64,000 nt of DNA from Asticcacaulis sp. AC402 (GCF_000495835.1 NZ_AWGC01000004.1:167117-231116), one strand, 5' to 3'. Positions 1-9,093 are shown, counted from the stretch's first letter. Made by a program: numbers and translations. The notes: generated by a model not told the origin, from the letters alone.

Positions 1-1012
1 CGACGCCGCCCTGGCCCAGACCGGTGACAACCTGACCCTGGTCACCGCCACCTCGGGCGATACCGGCGCCGCTGCCGTGCGGGCCTTTGCCGGTTCGGCG
101 CGCGTTCGCCTGATCGTCTTCCATCCCCTTGGCCGGGTCTCGGCAGTGCAGCGCCTGCAGATGACCACGGTCACGGCTGATAATGTCCTTAACATCGGTG
201 TAGAAGGTGATTTCGACGACTGCCAACGTATCGTCAAAAGCTTGCTGGGCGACGATAGCCTGAAAGCGCGCGGCCTGATCTCCAGCGTCAATTCCATCAA
301 CTGGGGCCGGCTGCTGGGCCAGGTGCCCTATTATCTCGCCGCCAGTGCGGCGTCGGGCGCCGATCGGCCAAACTTTGTGGTGCCGACCGGCAATTTCGGC
401 GACGCCTTCGCCGGTTGGGCCGGGCGCAAAATCGGCGGAAACATCGGCCACCTCCATGCCGCGGTGAACCGCAACGACGCCCTGTCCCAGGCTCTGAACG
501 ATGGCAAGTATATCCGCCGCCAGGCTGTTGAATCCGCGTCGGTCAGTATGGATGTCCAGGCGCCGTCCAACTTCGAACGCCTGATCTTCGAAGCCTCGGG
601 CCGCTCGGCCGCCGGCACGCGCGGCTTTTTCGAAACCTTCGCCGCCCGCGGCGAGGTTCGTCTGTCCGGCGAGCTTCAGTCTGCCTGCCTGAAAGAAGTC
701 ACCGCCAGCACCATTTCCGAGGCCGAGACCGCCGCTACCATCCAACACGCCTGGAAGACCTGGAACAAGGTGATTTGCCCGCACACCGCCGTGGGAGTCG
801 CCGCAGCGCTCAAGCGCAAGGGTTCGGGCCCGCATATCGCTCTGGCTACCGCCCACCCGGCCAAGTTCCCGGATTTCGTCTCAAACGCCCTGGGCTTCGC
901 ACCGGAGGTCCCAGAGGCGATCCAGGCGCTTCATGGCCTGAAGGAAAAGATCACGGCCATCCCCAATGACCAGGCGGAAGCGCTTAGGGCGGTAACAGGT
1001 TTTACCGCATAA
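1..1012 (+). CDS. thrC: Threonine synthase, C-terminal part (5' end outside window)
   Basis: This is the C-terminal part of a PLP-dependent threonine synthase, which converts O-phosphohomoserine to threonine in the cytoplasm. The reading frame is open from base 2, so the N-terminal domain and the PLP lysine lie upstream of the window. Visible signatures are the phosphate-binding TSGDTGAAAV segment near the edge, FHPLGRVSAVQRLQM, and NFGDAFAGWAGRKIGG, which is typical of the bacterial ThrC fold. The frame ends with TAA at 1010-1012. Homoserine kinase, the preceding pathway step, lies just downstream on the opposite strand. Family assignment is secure; only the truncation limits it. Confidence 0.93.
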   Translation, partial: DAALAQTGDNLTLVTATSGDTGAAAVRAFAGSARVRLIVFHPLGRVSAVQRLQMTTVTADNVLNIGVEGDFDDCQRIVKSLLGDDSLKARGLISSVNSINWGRLLGQVPYYLAASAASGADRPNFVVPTGNFGDAFAGWAGRKIGGNIGHLHAAVNRNDALSQALNDGKYIRRQAVESASVSMDVQAPSNFERLIFEASGRSAAGTRGFFETFAARGEVRLSGELQSACLKEVTASTISEAETAATIQHAWKTWNKVICPHTAVGVAAALKRKGSGPHIALATAHPAKFPDFVSNALGFAPEVPEAIQALHGLKEKITAIPNDQAEALRAVTGFTA

Positions 1013-1235
1013 TCAGATGCTTGAACGAATTCGCCGGTGCTGGATAAATAACATCTTTTCCCAAAGTCAAGCCGGTCGCCAGCGCCAAAGCGCTGAGCGC
1101 TCGCTTGAGGTCAGCCTGACCGATATTTCTGCTGATCCACCATCCAGACGATGTCTCCAAAACGGGGAGATCTGTTCGCCCTGGATGGATTGCCTCTGGC
1201 TTGCGTGCCAGGTATCGCCTTTTGGTACCACGCAT
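1002..1235 (-). CDS. Hypothetical protein, probably 5'-truncated remnant
   Basis: This 77-codon ORF lies between thrC and thrB and overlaps the thrC stop by 11 bp. The same frame stays open upstream to a TAG at 1374-1376, giving about 123 codons of protein-like sequence, but the only ATG/GTG/TTG is at 1235. That suggests either a truncated gene or a wrong start. The C-terminal part (LETSSGWWISRNIG followed by an amphipathic stretch) loosely recalls the C-terminal fold of SeqA-like proteins, but this is a guess. No clear ribosome binding site is visible. It may be a decaying gene. Confidence 0.3.
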   Translation of the reverse strand: MRGTKRRYLARKPEAIHPGRTDLPVLETSSGWWISRNIGQADLKRALSALALATGLTLGKDVIYPAPANSFKHLIMR

Positions 1236-1401
1236 TGACGCAAGCTTGTTGAGCGCGTCCGGCGCGACTTCGGCCGTAACGTCTACAACAGCGGAAAACA
1301 GCTCGGGTACGCTTGGGCGGGTACGACGGCCAACATCTTTAACGCCAACATGACGAACATTTGTCGAAACATTCTACCCCTCCCCGCGTAATCATCTCCC
1401 G

Positions 1402-2367
1402 TCAGAAATAGGCGTCGCCACCTTGCACGGTACGATGGTAGTCCAGCCGCCGGTAAAAGGCTTCCGGATCCTTGGGCTTCACCACCCACGACGGGTCGTG
1501 GTTCAACAGATCATACAGCCGCGTCAGGGTAAAGCGCATGGCCGAGCCGCGGGCAAATAGCGGCAGGGCAGCGACCTCGGCTTCGGACAACGGTCGAAGG
1601 ACGTTATAGGCGGCGGCAAAGGCGTGGATCATCTCCGGCATCGGCTGGCCACCCGGCGTAAAGCCCCAGGCGTTCAGCGCCACCGCGAGATCGTAGGCAT
1701 AGAAATCGGTGCAGGCATAATAATAGTCGATGACGCCCGTCACCTGACCGTCTTCGTTCATCAGCACATTGTCGGTGAAATAGTCGGCATGGATGGCACC
1801 TTTCGGCAGGTCCTGCGGCCATTCTTGCTGCAGCAAGGCCAGTTCCTGGCGGAAATCCTCCAGTATAGCCAGAGCGCGCGGCGACCCGGCCGCCGCCGGG
1901 TCGCACCGGGCGATCAGGTTTGGCCACATGTCAATGCCCATGCTGTTGCCGCGGATCTGCGGGAAATCCCCCCCGACCAGATGCAACCGAGCCAGGTATT
2001 CGCCCGCCGACGCCGCGTGGCGGACATCCGGATTGCGCGGCCAACGGCCGGGCAGCCACCGGATCAGGGCGCACGGCTTGCCGTTGATTTCCCCCAGGCT
2101 GGAGCCATCGCGCTTCAGCGCCGGCCCCGGCGCCGGATAGCCCTTGCGATCAAGATAGAGGGTATAGTCCATGAACCACGGCAGGTCGTCCCACGGCGTG
2201 GCGGACTCGAACAGCGTCAGCGCGTAGAGACCAGACGTGGTCTCGACCTTGAAATTGGTGTTGGAAACGCCTTCCTCGATGCCTTCGAGGTGGATCAGGT
2301 CGCCGATGTCGTAGGCGCGCAGATAGGCCCGGGCATCGTCATCGGAAACGTGCGTAAAGACAGCCAT
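1402..2367 (-). CDS. thrB: Homoserine kinase (ChoK/APH-fold type)
   Basis: This enzyme phosphorylates homoserine to O-phosphohomoserine, the substrate of ThrC next door. The 321-residue protein has the aminoglycoside-phosphotransferase fold used by alpha- and gammaproteobacterial ThrB rather than the GHMP fold. The N-terminus contains GVSNTNFKVETTSG (nucleotide loop). The catalytic and metal region is HADYFTDNVLMNEDG followed by GVIDYYYAC. The ATG at 2367 was chosen over an upstream in-frame TTG because AGGA lies 6 nt before it. It is convergent with thrC and divergent from cysK. Confidence 0.93.
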   Translation of the reverse strand: MAVFTHVSDDDARAYLRAYDIGDLIHLEGIEEGVSNTNFKVETTSGLYALTLFESATPWDDLPWFMDYTLYLDRKGYPAPGPALKRDGSSLGEINGKPCALIRWLPGRWPRNPDVRHAASAGEYLARLHLVGGDFPQIRGNSMGIDMWPNLIARCDPAAAGSPRALAILEDFRQELALLQQEWPQDLPKGAIHADYFTDNVLMNEDGQVTGVIDYYYACTDFYAYDLAVALNAWGFTPGGQPMPEMIHAFAAAYNVLRPLSEAEVAALPLFARGSAMRFTLTRLYDLLNHDPSWVVKPKDPEAFYRRLDYHRTVQGGDAYF

Positions 2368-2430
2368 TGACAATCCTGAGCAGGGGCGAACGTCCCGCTA
2401 TTACGGACCCGAAGTCGGAAAGACAAGAGT

Positions 2431-2510
2431 TAGAGCGTGTCCCGGAAACTGTTACGCACGTTTCGGGTAAAGATGCACCTTTAGACAAAAGCTTAAAGTG
2501 CCATTGCACA
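2431..2510. repeat. RIME-like dispersed repeat copy 1
   Basis: The thrB-cysK intergenic region (about 300 bp) contains a GAGCGTGTCCCGGAAAC...GTTTCGGGTAAAGATGC block followed by a TAGACAAAAGC tail. It has the organisation of alphaproteobacterial RIME-like elements: a GAGCGnnnTCC start, an inverted AAAC/GTTT core, and an ACAAAA tail. Related sequence occurs at 11781-11824 and 60489-60608. No promoter could be assigned with confidence in the remainder. Confidence 0.45.
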
Positions 2511-2667
2511 GGCCTCCTCGAAACACCGGTCATCCTGTGCCCGACAGGTAAAAAAGGCGGTAGGGTAGGTTTCGCAGGGAGGTTCACTAAATCAGGCGAT
2601 TAGAATCCATCGCTTGGGTTGCGCCCTCAGATTTGATAGCAAGCGCAACCTTTCCCGGAGCCCCGCT

Positions 2668-3672
2668 ATGGCCAAGACCGTCTCTTCCGTCATCGACCTG
2701 ATCGGCAATACGCCGCTGATCCGCCTTAAAGCGGCATCGGACGCCACGGGTTGCGACATCTACGGCAAGGCAGAATTTTTGAACCCGGGCCAGTCGGTCA
2801 AGGACCGCGCCGCCCTATGGATCATCCGCGACCATGAGGCGAAGGGCAACCTGAAGCCCGGCGGCACCATTGTTGAAGGCACGGCCGGCAATACCGGCAT
2901 CGGCCTGGCCATGGTCGCCAATGCCTTGGGCTACAAGTGCGTTATCGTGATCCCGCGCACCCAGGCGCAGGAAAAAAAGGACGCCATCCGGCAACTGGGC
3001 GCGCAGCTGATCGAAGTCGACGCGGTGCCTTACGCCAATCCGAACAACTATGTCCGCTATTCGGGCACCCTGGCCGAGGAACTGGGCGCAGTGTGGGCGA
3101 ACCAGTTCGACAATGCCGCCAACCGCCAGGCCCATATCGACAGCACCGGGCCGGAAATCCTGGCCCAAATCCTGGACACGCCCGGTGGCAAACTCGACGC
3201 CTTTATTTGCGCCGTCGGTTCGGGCGGAACCCTTGGCGGCCTCAGTCTTTATTTCAAGTCGCAGAACCCGGACATCCAGATCGGCCTGGCCGATCCATAT
3301 GGCGCGGCGCTCTACAGCTACTACACCACCGGCGAGTTGAAGTCGGAGGGGTCTTCGATCACCGAAGGCATCGGCCAGGGCCGCATTACCGGCAACCTTG
3401 ACGGTATCACTATCGACCGTTCGTATCAGGTGGCCGATGAAGAATGGTTGCCGGTGCTTTACGACATGATCCAGACGGAAGGCCTGTGTATGGGAACATC
3501 GGCGGCGCTAAACGTGGTCGGCGCCATGAAGATGGCAAAGGACCTGGGCCCGGGCAAGACGATCGTCACCGTGCTGTGCGACTACGGCAACCGCTATGCG
3601 TCGAAGATCTTCAACCCGGCTTTCCTCAAGGAAAAGGGTCTGCCGACCCCGCCATGGTACGACGTGGCGTAA
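2668..3672 (+). CDS. cysK: Cysteine synthase A
   Basis: This PLP enzyme forms L-cysteine from O-acetylserine and sulfide, using the sulfide made by the cys operon downstream. The 334-residue protein contains NTPLIRL near the N-terminus, the PLP lysine in GQSVKDRAA (Lys45), the substrate/phosphate loop EGTAGNTGIGLAM, GSGGTLGG, and a C-terminal GPGKTIVTVLCDYGNRYASK. The ATG at 2668 is preceded by CGGAG with 7-nt spacing. An in-frame codon 54 nt upstream lacks this support. It converges on the LysR gene with only 3 bp between the stops. Confidence 0.93.
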   Translation: MAKTVSSVIDLIGNTPLIRLKAASDATGCDIYGKAEFLNPGQSVKDRAALWIIRDHEAKGNLKPGGTIVEGTAGNTGIGLAMVANALGYKCVIVIPRTQAQEKKDAIRQLGAQLIEVDAVPYANPNNYVRYSGTLAEELGAVWANQFDNAANRQAHIDSTGPEILAQILDTPGGKLDAFICAVGSGGTLGGLSLYFKSQNPDIQIGLADPYGAALYSYYTTGELKSEGSSITEGIGQGRITGNLDGITIDRSYQVADEEWLPVLYDMIQTEGLCMGTSAALNVVGAMKMAKDLGPGKTIVTVLCDYGNRYASKIFNPAFLKEKGLPTPPWYDVA

Positions 3673-3675
3673 GTC

Positions 3676-4641
3676 TCAAATATCCTGGGCGGCGAACACC
3701 GGCCGTTCGTCGGCACGCTTGGGCGCCGCATCGCTGCTGGCCTTTGCCTGGCTACGCAGCCAGTCCATAAAGCGCACCTGGGCCGCGCTGGGTTCGCGCG
3801 TCTGCGGCCACACCAGCCAATAGCCATAGTCCAGAGGCTTGTCCTTTTCATCGAACAACACCTTCAGCCGGCCCGCGTGCAGATCGGCCTCAGCAATCGT
3901 TCGCTTGGCCAGGGCAACACCACGGCCCGAGACCGCGGCCTCGATGACCATGGAGCTTTGATTGAAACGCGGACCGCGGCTGGCATCGACGCCGTCGACG
4001 CCATGGGCCTTCAGCCACATCGCCCAGTCGGGACAGGACGGATCGGTCTCGGCGCCGAGATCGTGCAGCAGGACGTGATGCGCGAGGTCCTCGGGCTTGC
4101 GGATCGGCGCGGCCTCGAACAGCAGCGGCGAGCACACCGGCACCACCGCCTCGGGCAAGAGATGCTCGACATGCAGCCCATTATAGTGGCCGTTGCCGTA
4201 ACGCACAGCCAGGTCGATATCGCTGACGGCGAAGTCTACCGGCGCCATATCGGCGCTGACCCAAACATCGATATCTTCGTTAGCGGCGCTAAACTCATAA
4301 AGACGTGGCATCAACCACTTGGCGGCAAAGCTGGGCGCGGCCGAAACGGTGACGCGGCCCTTCTGCGTGCCGGACTTCATCAGCCGCGTCGCCTCGAACA
4401 TCTTCTCGAAGGCTTCTTTCAGAATCTGGGCCGAGGCCTTGCCGGCATCGGACAAAACCACGCGGCGGCCATCGCGCACGAACAGCTCGACACCGACATG
4501 GTCTTCCAGCAGACGGATCTGCTGCGACACGGCGCCTGGCGTAACGAACAGCTCTTCGGCTGCCTGTTTGAAGCTTTCGTGCCGCGCCGCCGCTTCGAAA
4601 ACCCGAAGCGCCGACAGCGGCGGCAAACGATCGCGCGACAT
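3676..4641 (-). CDS. LysR-family transcriptional regulator, GcvA-like
   Basis: This is a DNA-binding regulator of 321 residues. The N-terminal winged HTH begins LPPLSALRVFEAAARHESF, followed by QAAEELFVTPGAVSQQI, the phrase typical of the GcvA/AmpR subgroup. The C-terminal type 2 periplasmic-binding-like effector domain begins at about residue 95. The ATG at 4641 matches the usual GcvA start; an upstream in-frame start would add 33 unsupported residues. The target is unknown. Its neighbours, cysK on one side and the cysG-cysH operon beyond a 518-bp gap, make sulfur-related regulation possible, but nothing in the sequence proves it. Confidence 0.85.
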   Translation of the reverse strand: MSRDRLPPLSALRVFEAAARHESFKQAAEELFVTPGAVSQQIRLLEDHVGVELFVRDGRRVVLSDAGKASAQILKEAFEKMFEATRLMKSGTQKGRVTVSAAPSFAAKWLMPRLYEFSAANEDIDVWVSADMAPVDFAVSDIDLAVRYGNGHYNGLHVEHLLPEAVVPVCSPLLFEAAPIRKPEDLAHHVLLHDLGAETDPSCPDWAMWLKAHGVDGVDASRGPRFNQSSMVIEAAVSGRGVALAKRTIAEADLHAGRLKVLFDEKDKPLDYGYWLVWPQTREPSAAQVRFMDWLRSQAKASSDAAPKRADERPVFAAQDI

Positions 4642-5159
4642 AACCTTATCCCAACTGAAGCGGGCGCCGTCATAACGCGTTTCGCAGTTTAATAAAACTA
4701 TCTGGACATTAATTTGATGAAAGACGTCATTCCGCACCATGTCGAGGCGGAGCGAAGCAGGGTTGTCACCTCTTCCTTCGCGTCTTCGTGTAAAAACGCC
4801 GCTGCTCTGTCAAACCGGCCTGGAACACCCAAGCCAGAAAATTTCACGCGAAGTCGCGAAGACGCGAAGAAGAGTTGGGAGCTTTTCGATATGGCTGTGC
4901 GATTTGCTGGACCTGATGCCGCGCCATGCGCGTCAGTTGCGAGGATCCAGGACAGGGGTAAGGTGCGCCCATCTGGCTTGTCTGACTTATCTGTGGATAC
5001 CCTTTTTATCGAGATTTCCAAAGCCATAGGCGTGTCAGAACCACCACCAGCGAGAAGGTTAGTCGCCCTTAACTCAGGCGTCACAAACCATCGCTTTATT
5101 TCAGGGGGCAGAAACCCTACATAAGTTTCGGATACGAGACCGTCCTGAGTATAGATCCC
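4642..5159. other. Long intergenic region between LysR gene and cysG
   Basis: No gene is supported in these 518 bp. ORFs here lack ribosome binding sites and protein-like composition. The region holds an imperfect inverted repeat (4771-4795 against 4841-4873) built from iterated CGCGAAGA units, followed by the presumed promoter region of the cys operon. No clear operator was recognised. Confidence 0.6.
4771..4873. repeat. Iterated-unit inverted repeat (CGCGAAGA type)
   Basis: The left arm TCTTCCTTCGCGTCTTCGTG (4771-4790) is nearly the reverse complement of the right arm, which contains CGCGAAGTCGCGAAGACGCG (4848-4867). The arms consist of short iterated units and enclose about 50 bp. Architecture is comparable to the hairpins at 23161-23273 and 35840-35911, although the units differ. 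Confidence 0.55.
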
Positions 5160-6542
5160 ATGTTAGCCCTGCCCCTGTCCTGGCCGTTGAAAGACCGCCG
5201 CGTCGTGCTGATCGGCGCCGGCGAATGGCTGGTGCGCAAGGTCAACCTGCTGCGCCGGACGCCCGCGCAACTCACTATCTTCACTCCCACCGACCCCACC
5301 CATATCGAAGCTGAAGCCACGCTCCACGTCCGCTGGCCGCAGACGTCGGAACTCGACGGCGCCGCCCTGATCGTGGTTGCCTTCGAAGACCGGGGCCTGG
5401 CTGAAAAGGGCGCCGAACTGGCCCGCAGCGCGCGTGCGCCGCTCAATGTCGTCGACTTTCCCGATCTGTCGGACTTCCACTTTCCCGCCATCGTCGATCG
5501 CGGCCCGTTGAGCATCGGTATCGCCACTGGCGGTGTCGCCCCCGTCCTGGCGCGCGAAACCCGCACCAGGATCGAAGCCGCCATCCCGCCATCGGAAGCC
5601 CATCTCGCCGAATTTGCCTTGCGCCTTAGCCCGAAATTGCGTGAAGCCATCCCTAATGTCGATGAGCGCCGACGGGTATGGGAAGATGTCCTGAAATCGC
5701 CGGCTGCCGACCTGGCCCGCACTGGTCGGGTGGAAGAGGCCGTCGAACAGGCGTTGGTGACGCGTGGCGAGCGCACGGGCGTCGTTCACCTGGTCGGTGC
5801 CGGTCCGGGCGATCCCGAACTGCTGACCCTGAAGGCCCTGCGCCTGCTGGGGGAAGCCGACGTCATCGTTTTTGACCGCCTGGTTGGTGATGCCGTCATG
5901 GACCTGGCCCGGCGCGATGCCGAACGCTTCTACGTTGGCAAGCAGCGCTCCAACCACTCTGTGCCGCAGGACCAGATCCACGATCTGCTGGTCGGACAGG
6001 CCCGCCTGGGCAAGCGCGTTGTCCGCCTCAAGGGCGGCGACCCCTTCGTCTTTGGCCGTGGTGGCGAAGAGGTCCAGGCCCTGCGCGAGGCCGGCGTCGA
6101 GGTCCATGTCACACCGGGCATCACCGCGGCACTCGGTTGTGCTGCTTCGACGGGTGTGCCGCTGACCCATCGCGACCACGCTCAAAGCGTGACCTTCATC
6201 ACCGGCCACAGCAAGGACGGCGATCACAACAACCCGCTGATGCTGGACTGGTCAGCCCTGTCGGCGCCGCACCACACCCTGGTCGTCTATATGGGTGTGG
6301 CCACCGCGCGCGAACTCTCCGGCAAGCTCATGCACCATGGCCGCCTGCCCGATACGCCGGTGCTGATCATCGAAAACGGCACGCGTCGCGAAGAACGCCG
6401 CACCCTGACCTCCCTGGGCGAGCTGGAGACGGCTATCGCCGCCGCCGCGCCGCGCGGTCCCGCCCTGTTGATCATCGGCGAAGTCGCGAGCCTCTATGGC
6501 AGCGCCGCCGTCACCGAAATCGTCGAGAAAGCCCGCGCATGA
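5160..6542 (+). CDS. cysG: Siroheme synthase (fused dehydrogenase/ferrochelatase-methyltransferase)
   Basis: This 460-residue fusion makes siroheme, the cofactor of the sulfite reductase encoded two genes downstream. The N-terminal Rossmann domain (VVLIGAGEWLVRKVNLL) is the precorrin-2 dehydrogenase/ferrochelatase. From about residue 205 follows the uroporphyrinogen-III C-methyltransferase, with VHLVGAGPGDPELLTLKA, VRLKGGDPFVFGRGGEE, HVTPGITAALG and VVYMGV. It is the first gene of the sulfur operon. Its stop overlaps the next start (ATGA). The start at 5160 gives the expected family length; the ribosome binding site is weak. Confidence 0.93.
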   Translation: MLALPLSWPLKDRRVVLIGAGEWLVRKVNLLRRTPAQLTIFTPTDPTHIEAEATLHVRWPQTSELDGAALIVVAFEDRGLAEKGAELARSARAPLNVVDFPDLSDFHFPAIVDRGPLSIGIATGGVAPVLARETRTRIEAAIPPSEAHLAEFALRLSPKLREAIPNVDERRRVWEDVLKSPAADLARTGRVEEAVEQALVTRGERTGVVHLVGAGPGDPELLTLKALRLLGEADVIVFDRLVGDAVMDLARRDAERFYVGKQRSNHSVPQDQIHDLLVGQARLGKRVVRLKGGDPFVFGRGGEEVQALREAGVEVHVTPGITAALGCAASTGVPLTHRDHAQSVTFITGHSKDGDHNNPLMLDWSALSAPHHTLVVYMGVATARELSGKLMHHGRLPDTPVLIIENGTRREERRTLTSLGELETAIAAAAPRGPALLIIGEVASLYGSAAVTEIVEKARA

Positions 6543-6901
6543 AACTGCTCACCGCCAACCGTCTGACCGACGGTCTGACCCTGTGGTACGCTGGTACGCC
6601 AGAGTCTGGAACGCAAGAGTCTGGTAAGCCAGAGTCTGGCACGCTGGAATCCGGCGGCTGGGTTGAGGACGCTGCCCTGGCCTCACGCTTGTCGGATGAC
6701 GACGCCGAAGCCCTGCTGATTGCCTGGAAGCTGCGCGAGACGGACGTTGTGGCACCGTATCTGATCCCGCTCACAGACACGGGCACGCCGGTCCAGCGCG
6801 AGCAGGTCCGTGAGTTCGTCCGGGCCAACGGCCCCACTATTGGTCAAACGGCTGACGCGATTGCGTCCGCTCATAATCGTGCCGATATCTTCGAGAACTG
6901 A
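6539..6901 (+). CDS. DUF2849 protein of the sulfite reduction operon
   Basis: This is a small (120 aa) protein of the DUF2849 family, which is consistently encoded between siroheme synthase and sulfite reductase in alphaproteobacteria; its exact role is not established. The N-terminus MKLLTANRLTDGLTLWY and the C-terminal half are typical. Residues about 19-38 are an unusual insert encoded by four tandem 15-bp units (6593-6652), giving repeated pentapeptides of the GTPES/GTQES type. The start overlaps the cysG stop by 4 bp, and cysI begins 4 bp after its stop, so translation is probably coupled. Confidence 0.82.
   Translation: MKLLTANRLTDGLTLWYAGTPESGTQESGKPESGTLESGGWVEDAALASRLSDDDAEALLIAWKLRETDVVAPYLIPLTDTGTPVQREQVREFVRANGPTIGQTADAIASAHNRADIFEN
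6593..6652 (+). repeat. Four tandem 15-bp units inside the DUF2849 gene
   Basis: The units are GGTACGCCAGAGTCT, GGAACGCAAGAGTCT, GGTAAGCCAGAGTCT and GGCACGCTGGAATCC. Unit length is a multiple of three, so the frame is kept and each unit adds five residues of Gly-X-X-Glu-Ser pattern. It looks like a recent slippage expansion at the loop preceding the conserved GGWVE segment. Confidence 0.85.
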
Positions 6902-6905
6902 TCCA

Positions 6906-8576
6906 ATGTCCGCAACCCAATCCTCGGCAAAAATGTACAAATATGATGACTTCGATCACGCCTTCGTCCGTGATCGGAATATCGAATTCGCCGACCAGGT
7001 CGCCCGGCGCCTGTCCGGTGAAATCACCGAGGACCAGTTCAAGCCGCTGCGCCTGATGAACGGCCTGTATCTGCAACTGCATGCCTACATGCTGCGCATC
7101 GCCGTGCCCTATGGCGTGCTGTCGTCGAAGCAGATGCGCAAGTTCGCCCATATTGCCCGCACCTATGACCGCGATTTCGGTCACTTCACCACGCGCCAGA
7201 ACCTGCAGTTCAACTGGGTCAAGCTGGCCGAGACGCCGAAAATCCTGGAAGAGCTGGCGCAGGTCGAAATGCATGCCCTGCAGACCTCGGGTAACTGCAT
7301 TCGCAACACCACGACCGACCAGTTCGCCGGCGCCGCCCGCGACGAACATAGCGATCCACGCCCGTGGGCCGAGCTTATCCGCCAGTGGTCGTCCAACCAC
7401 CCGGAATTCACCTTCCTGCCGCGCAAGTTCAAGATCGCCATCACCGGAGCCCGGAAAGACCGTGCCGCCATCCGCGTCCACGACATCGGCCTGCACGCCA
7501 AGCCGGAAGGTTTCGATGTCTATGTCGGTGGCGGCATGGGCCGCACACCGTCTTTGGGTCACTGCATCCGCACCGGCTTAGCCGGCGAGCAGCTGCTGAG
7601 CTATCTCGAAGCCTGCCTGCGCGTCTATAACCGTTATGGCCGTCGCGACAACATCTACAAGGCGCGGATCAAGATCCTTGTCGCTGCCCTGGGGCCCGAC
7701 GAATACAAGCGCCAGGTCGAGGACGAATGGGCACGCATGGACCGCGCCAAGGTCGATGCCCCGGTCGCCGAGATCGAGCGCCTGAAGAGCTACTTCCCGG
7801 ACCCGGACTTCAAGGTCGCGTCCTTCGACCGTGTGGCCTTTGAGCGCGCTCAGACCGCCGACGCGGCTTTCGCCCGCTGGATCAAGAACAACACCAACCC
7901 GCACAAGCGCGACGACCACGTCTCGGTGACCATTTCGCTGAAGCCGGTCGGCCTGCCGCCGGGTGACGCCTCCTCGGCCCAGATGGATGTGATGGCCGAT
8001 GTCGCCGATGCTTTTGGCTACAGCGAACTGCGCGTGTCGCATGAGCAGAACATCATCCTGCCGCACGTTCACAAGGGCGATCTGTACGCGCTGTACACGC
8101 AGCTCGACACGGTCAACCTGTCGACCGCCAATGTCGGCAAGATCACGGACATGATTGTCTGCCCGGGCCTCGACTACTGCTCGCTAGCCAATGCGCGTTC
8201 GATCCCGCTGGCCCAGGACATTTCGCAGCGCTTCGAAGACGCCAAGCTCAGCGACAAGATCGGCGATCTGCAGATCAAGATTTCGGGCTGCATCAATGCC
8301 TGCGGCCACCACCACGTCGGCCATATCGGCATTCTGGGCGTGGACAAGCAGGGCATCGAATTCTACCAGATCCTGCTGGGCGGCCGCGCTGACGAAAAAG
8401 CGGCGCTGGGCGTTATCACCGGCAAGGGTTTGCCGGCCGAGGCTGTGCCCGCCGCCATCGAGCGTGTCGTGCGGCTTTATCTGGAACTGCGCACGTCCGA
8501 CGACGAACGCTTTATCGACACCCTGGAGCGCGTCGGTCGCGAAACCTTCGCCGGAGCCCTGCATGAGCCAGCCTAA
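6906..8576 (+). CDS. cysI: Assimilatory sulfite reductase hemoprotein (siroheme/4Fe-4S)
   Basis: This enzyme reduces sulfite to sulfide by six electrons. The 556-residue protein has the duplicated nitrite/sulfite reductase layout. It carries the siroheme and cluster cysteines as CPGLDYC (C-X5-C) and SGCINACGHHHVG (C-X3-C) in the C-terminal half, and RQNLQFNWVKL near residue 100. The ATG at 6906 lies 4 bp after DUF2849; the frame extends further upstream but that part is shadow of the previous gene. No flavoprotein subunit (CysJ) is present nearby, so electrons probably come from ferredoxin or the DUF934 partner (inference). Confidence 0.93.
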   Translation: MSATQSSAKMYKYDDFDHAFVRDRNIEFADQVARRLSGEITEDQFKPLRLMNGLYLQLHAYMLRIAVPYGVLSSKQMRKFAHIARTYDRDFGHFTTRQNLQFNWVKLAETPKILEELAQVEMHALQTSGNCIRNTTTDQFAGAARDEHSDPRPWAELIRQWSSNHPEFTFLPRKFKIAITGARKDRAAIRVHDIGLHAKPEGFDVYVGGGMGRTPSLGHCIRTGLAGEQLLSYLEACLRVYNRYGRRDNIYKARIKILVAALGPDEYKRQVEDEWARMDRAKVDAPVAEIERLKSYFPDPDFKVASFDRVAFERAQTADAAFARWIKNNTNPHKRDDHVSVTISLKPVGLPPGDASSAQMDVMADVADAFGYSELRVSHEQNIILPHVHKGDLYALYTQLDTVNLSTANVGKITDMIVCPGLDYCSLANARSIPLAQDISQRFEDAKLSDKIGDLQIKISGCINACGHHHVGHIGILGVDKQGIEFYQILLGGRADEKAALGVITGKGLPAEAVPAAIERVVRLYLELRTSDDERFIDTLERVGRETFAGALHEPA

Positions 8577-9078
8577 TTCTGCCCATACGCCTCAGTTGGT
8601 CACCCGCGATGGCGATATCATTCCCGACGGCTGGACGCTTTTGGCCGACGACGACACTACCGGCGCCGACGGTCCCTTTATCCTCGGCTTCGAGCGTGCG
8701 CTGCGCGAGCTCGACAGCCGTAACGGTCACTATGGGGTGCGGGTGCTGCCGGCCGACGACATCCGCCTGCTGGAGCCTTTCCTCGAAAAGATCACGCTGA
8801 TCGAGGTCGCCTTCCCGGGCTACCGCGACGGCCGCGGCTATTCGACGGCCCGTATCCTGCGGGAAGACCTGGGCTTTACCGGCATTGTCCGCGCCGTCGG
8901 CGACGTCCTGCGTGATCAGCTTTTCTACATGCTGCGCTGTGGTTTCGATGAGTTCCTGGTCAAGGACAAGGACCCGTCCCAGGCCATCACCTCGGCGGCA
9001 AAGCGTTTCCAAACTGTCTACCAAGGGGCGGCCGATACCAACCGTCCCGCATGGGCTTTGCGACACACGCAGGCTTAA
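8563..9078 (+). CDS. DUF934 family protein, sulfite reduction accessory
   Basis: This 171-residue member of the DUF934 family is found almost always between cysI and cysH in alpha- and betaproteobacteria. The conserved core FPGYRDGRGYSTARILRED and the GFTGIVRAVGDVLRDQLFYM segment are clear. Its biochemical function is unproven; a role in electron delivery or in coupling sulfite reductase is the usual proposal. The start codon lies inside the 3' end of cysI (14-bp overlap), which suggests translational coupling. cysH follows 15 bp downstream. Confidence 0.85.
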   Translation: MSQPNSAHTPQLVTRDGDIIPDGWTLLADDDTTGADGPFILGFERALRELDSRNGHYGVRVLPADDIRLLEPFLEKITLIEVAFPGYRDGRGYSTARILREDLGFTGIVRAVGDVLRDQLFYMLRCGFDEFLVKDKDPSQAITSAAKRFQTVYQGAADTNRPAWALRHTQA

Positions 9079-9093
9079 GAAAGTATCACGGCC

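Noticed and set aside
4698..5124. ORFs on both strands in the LysR-cysG gap
   Set aside because: No ribosome binding sites, no recognisable protein features, and they cover the inverted repeat.
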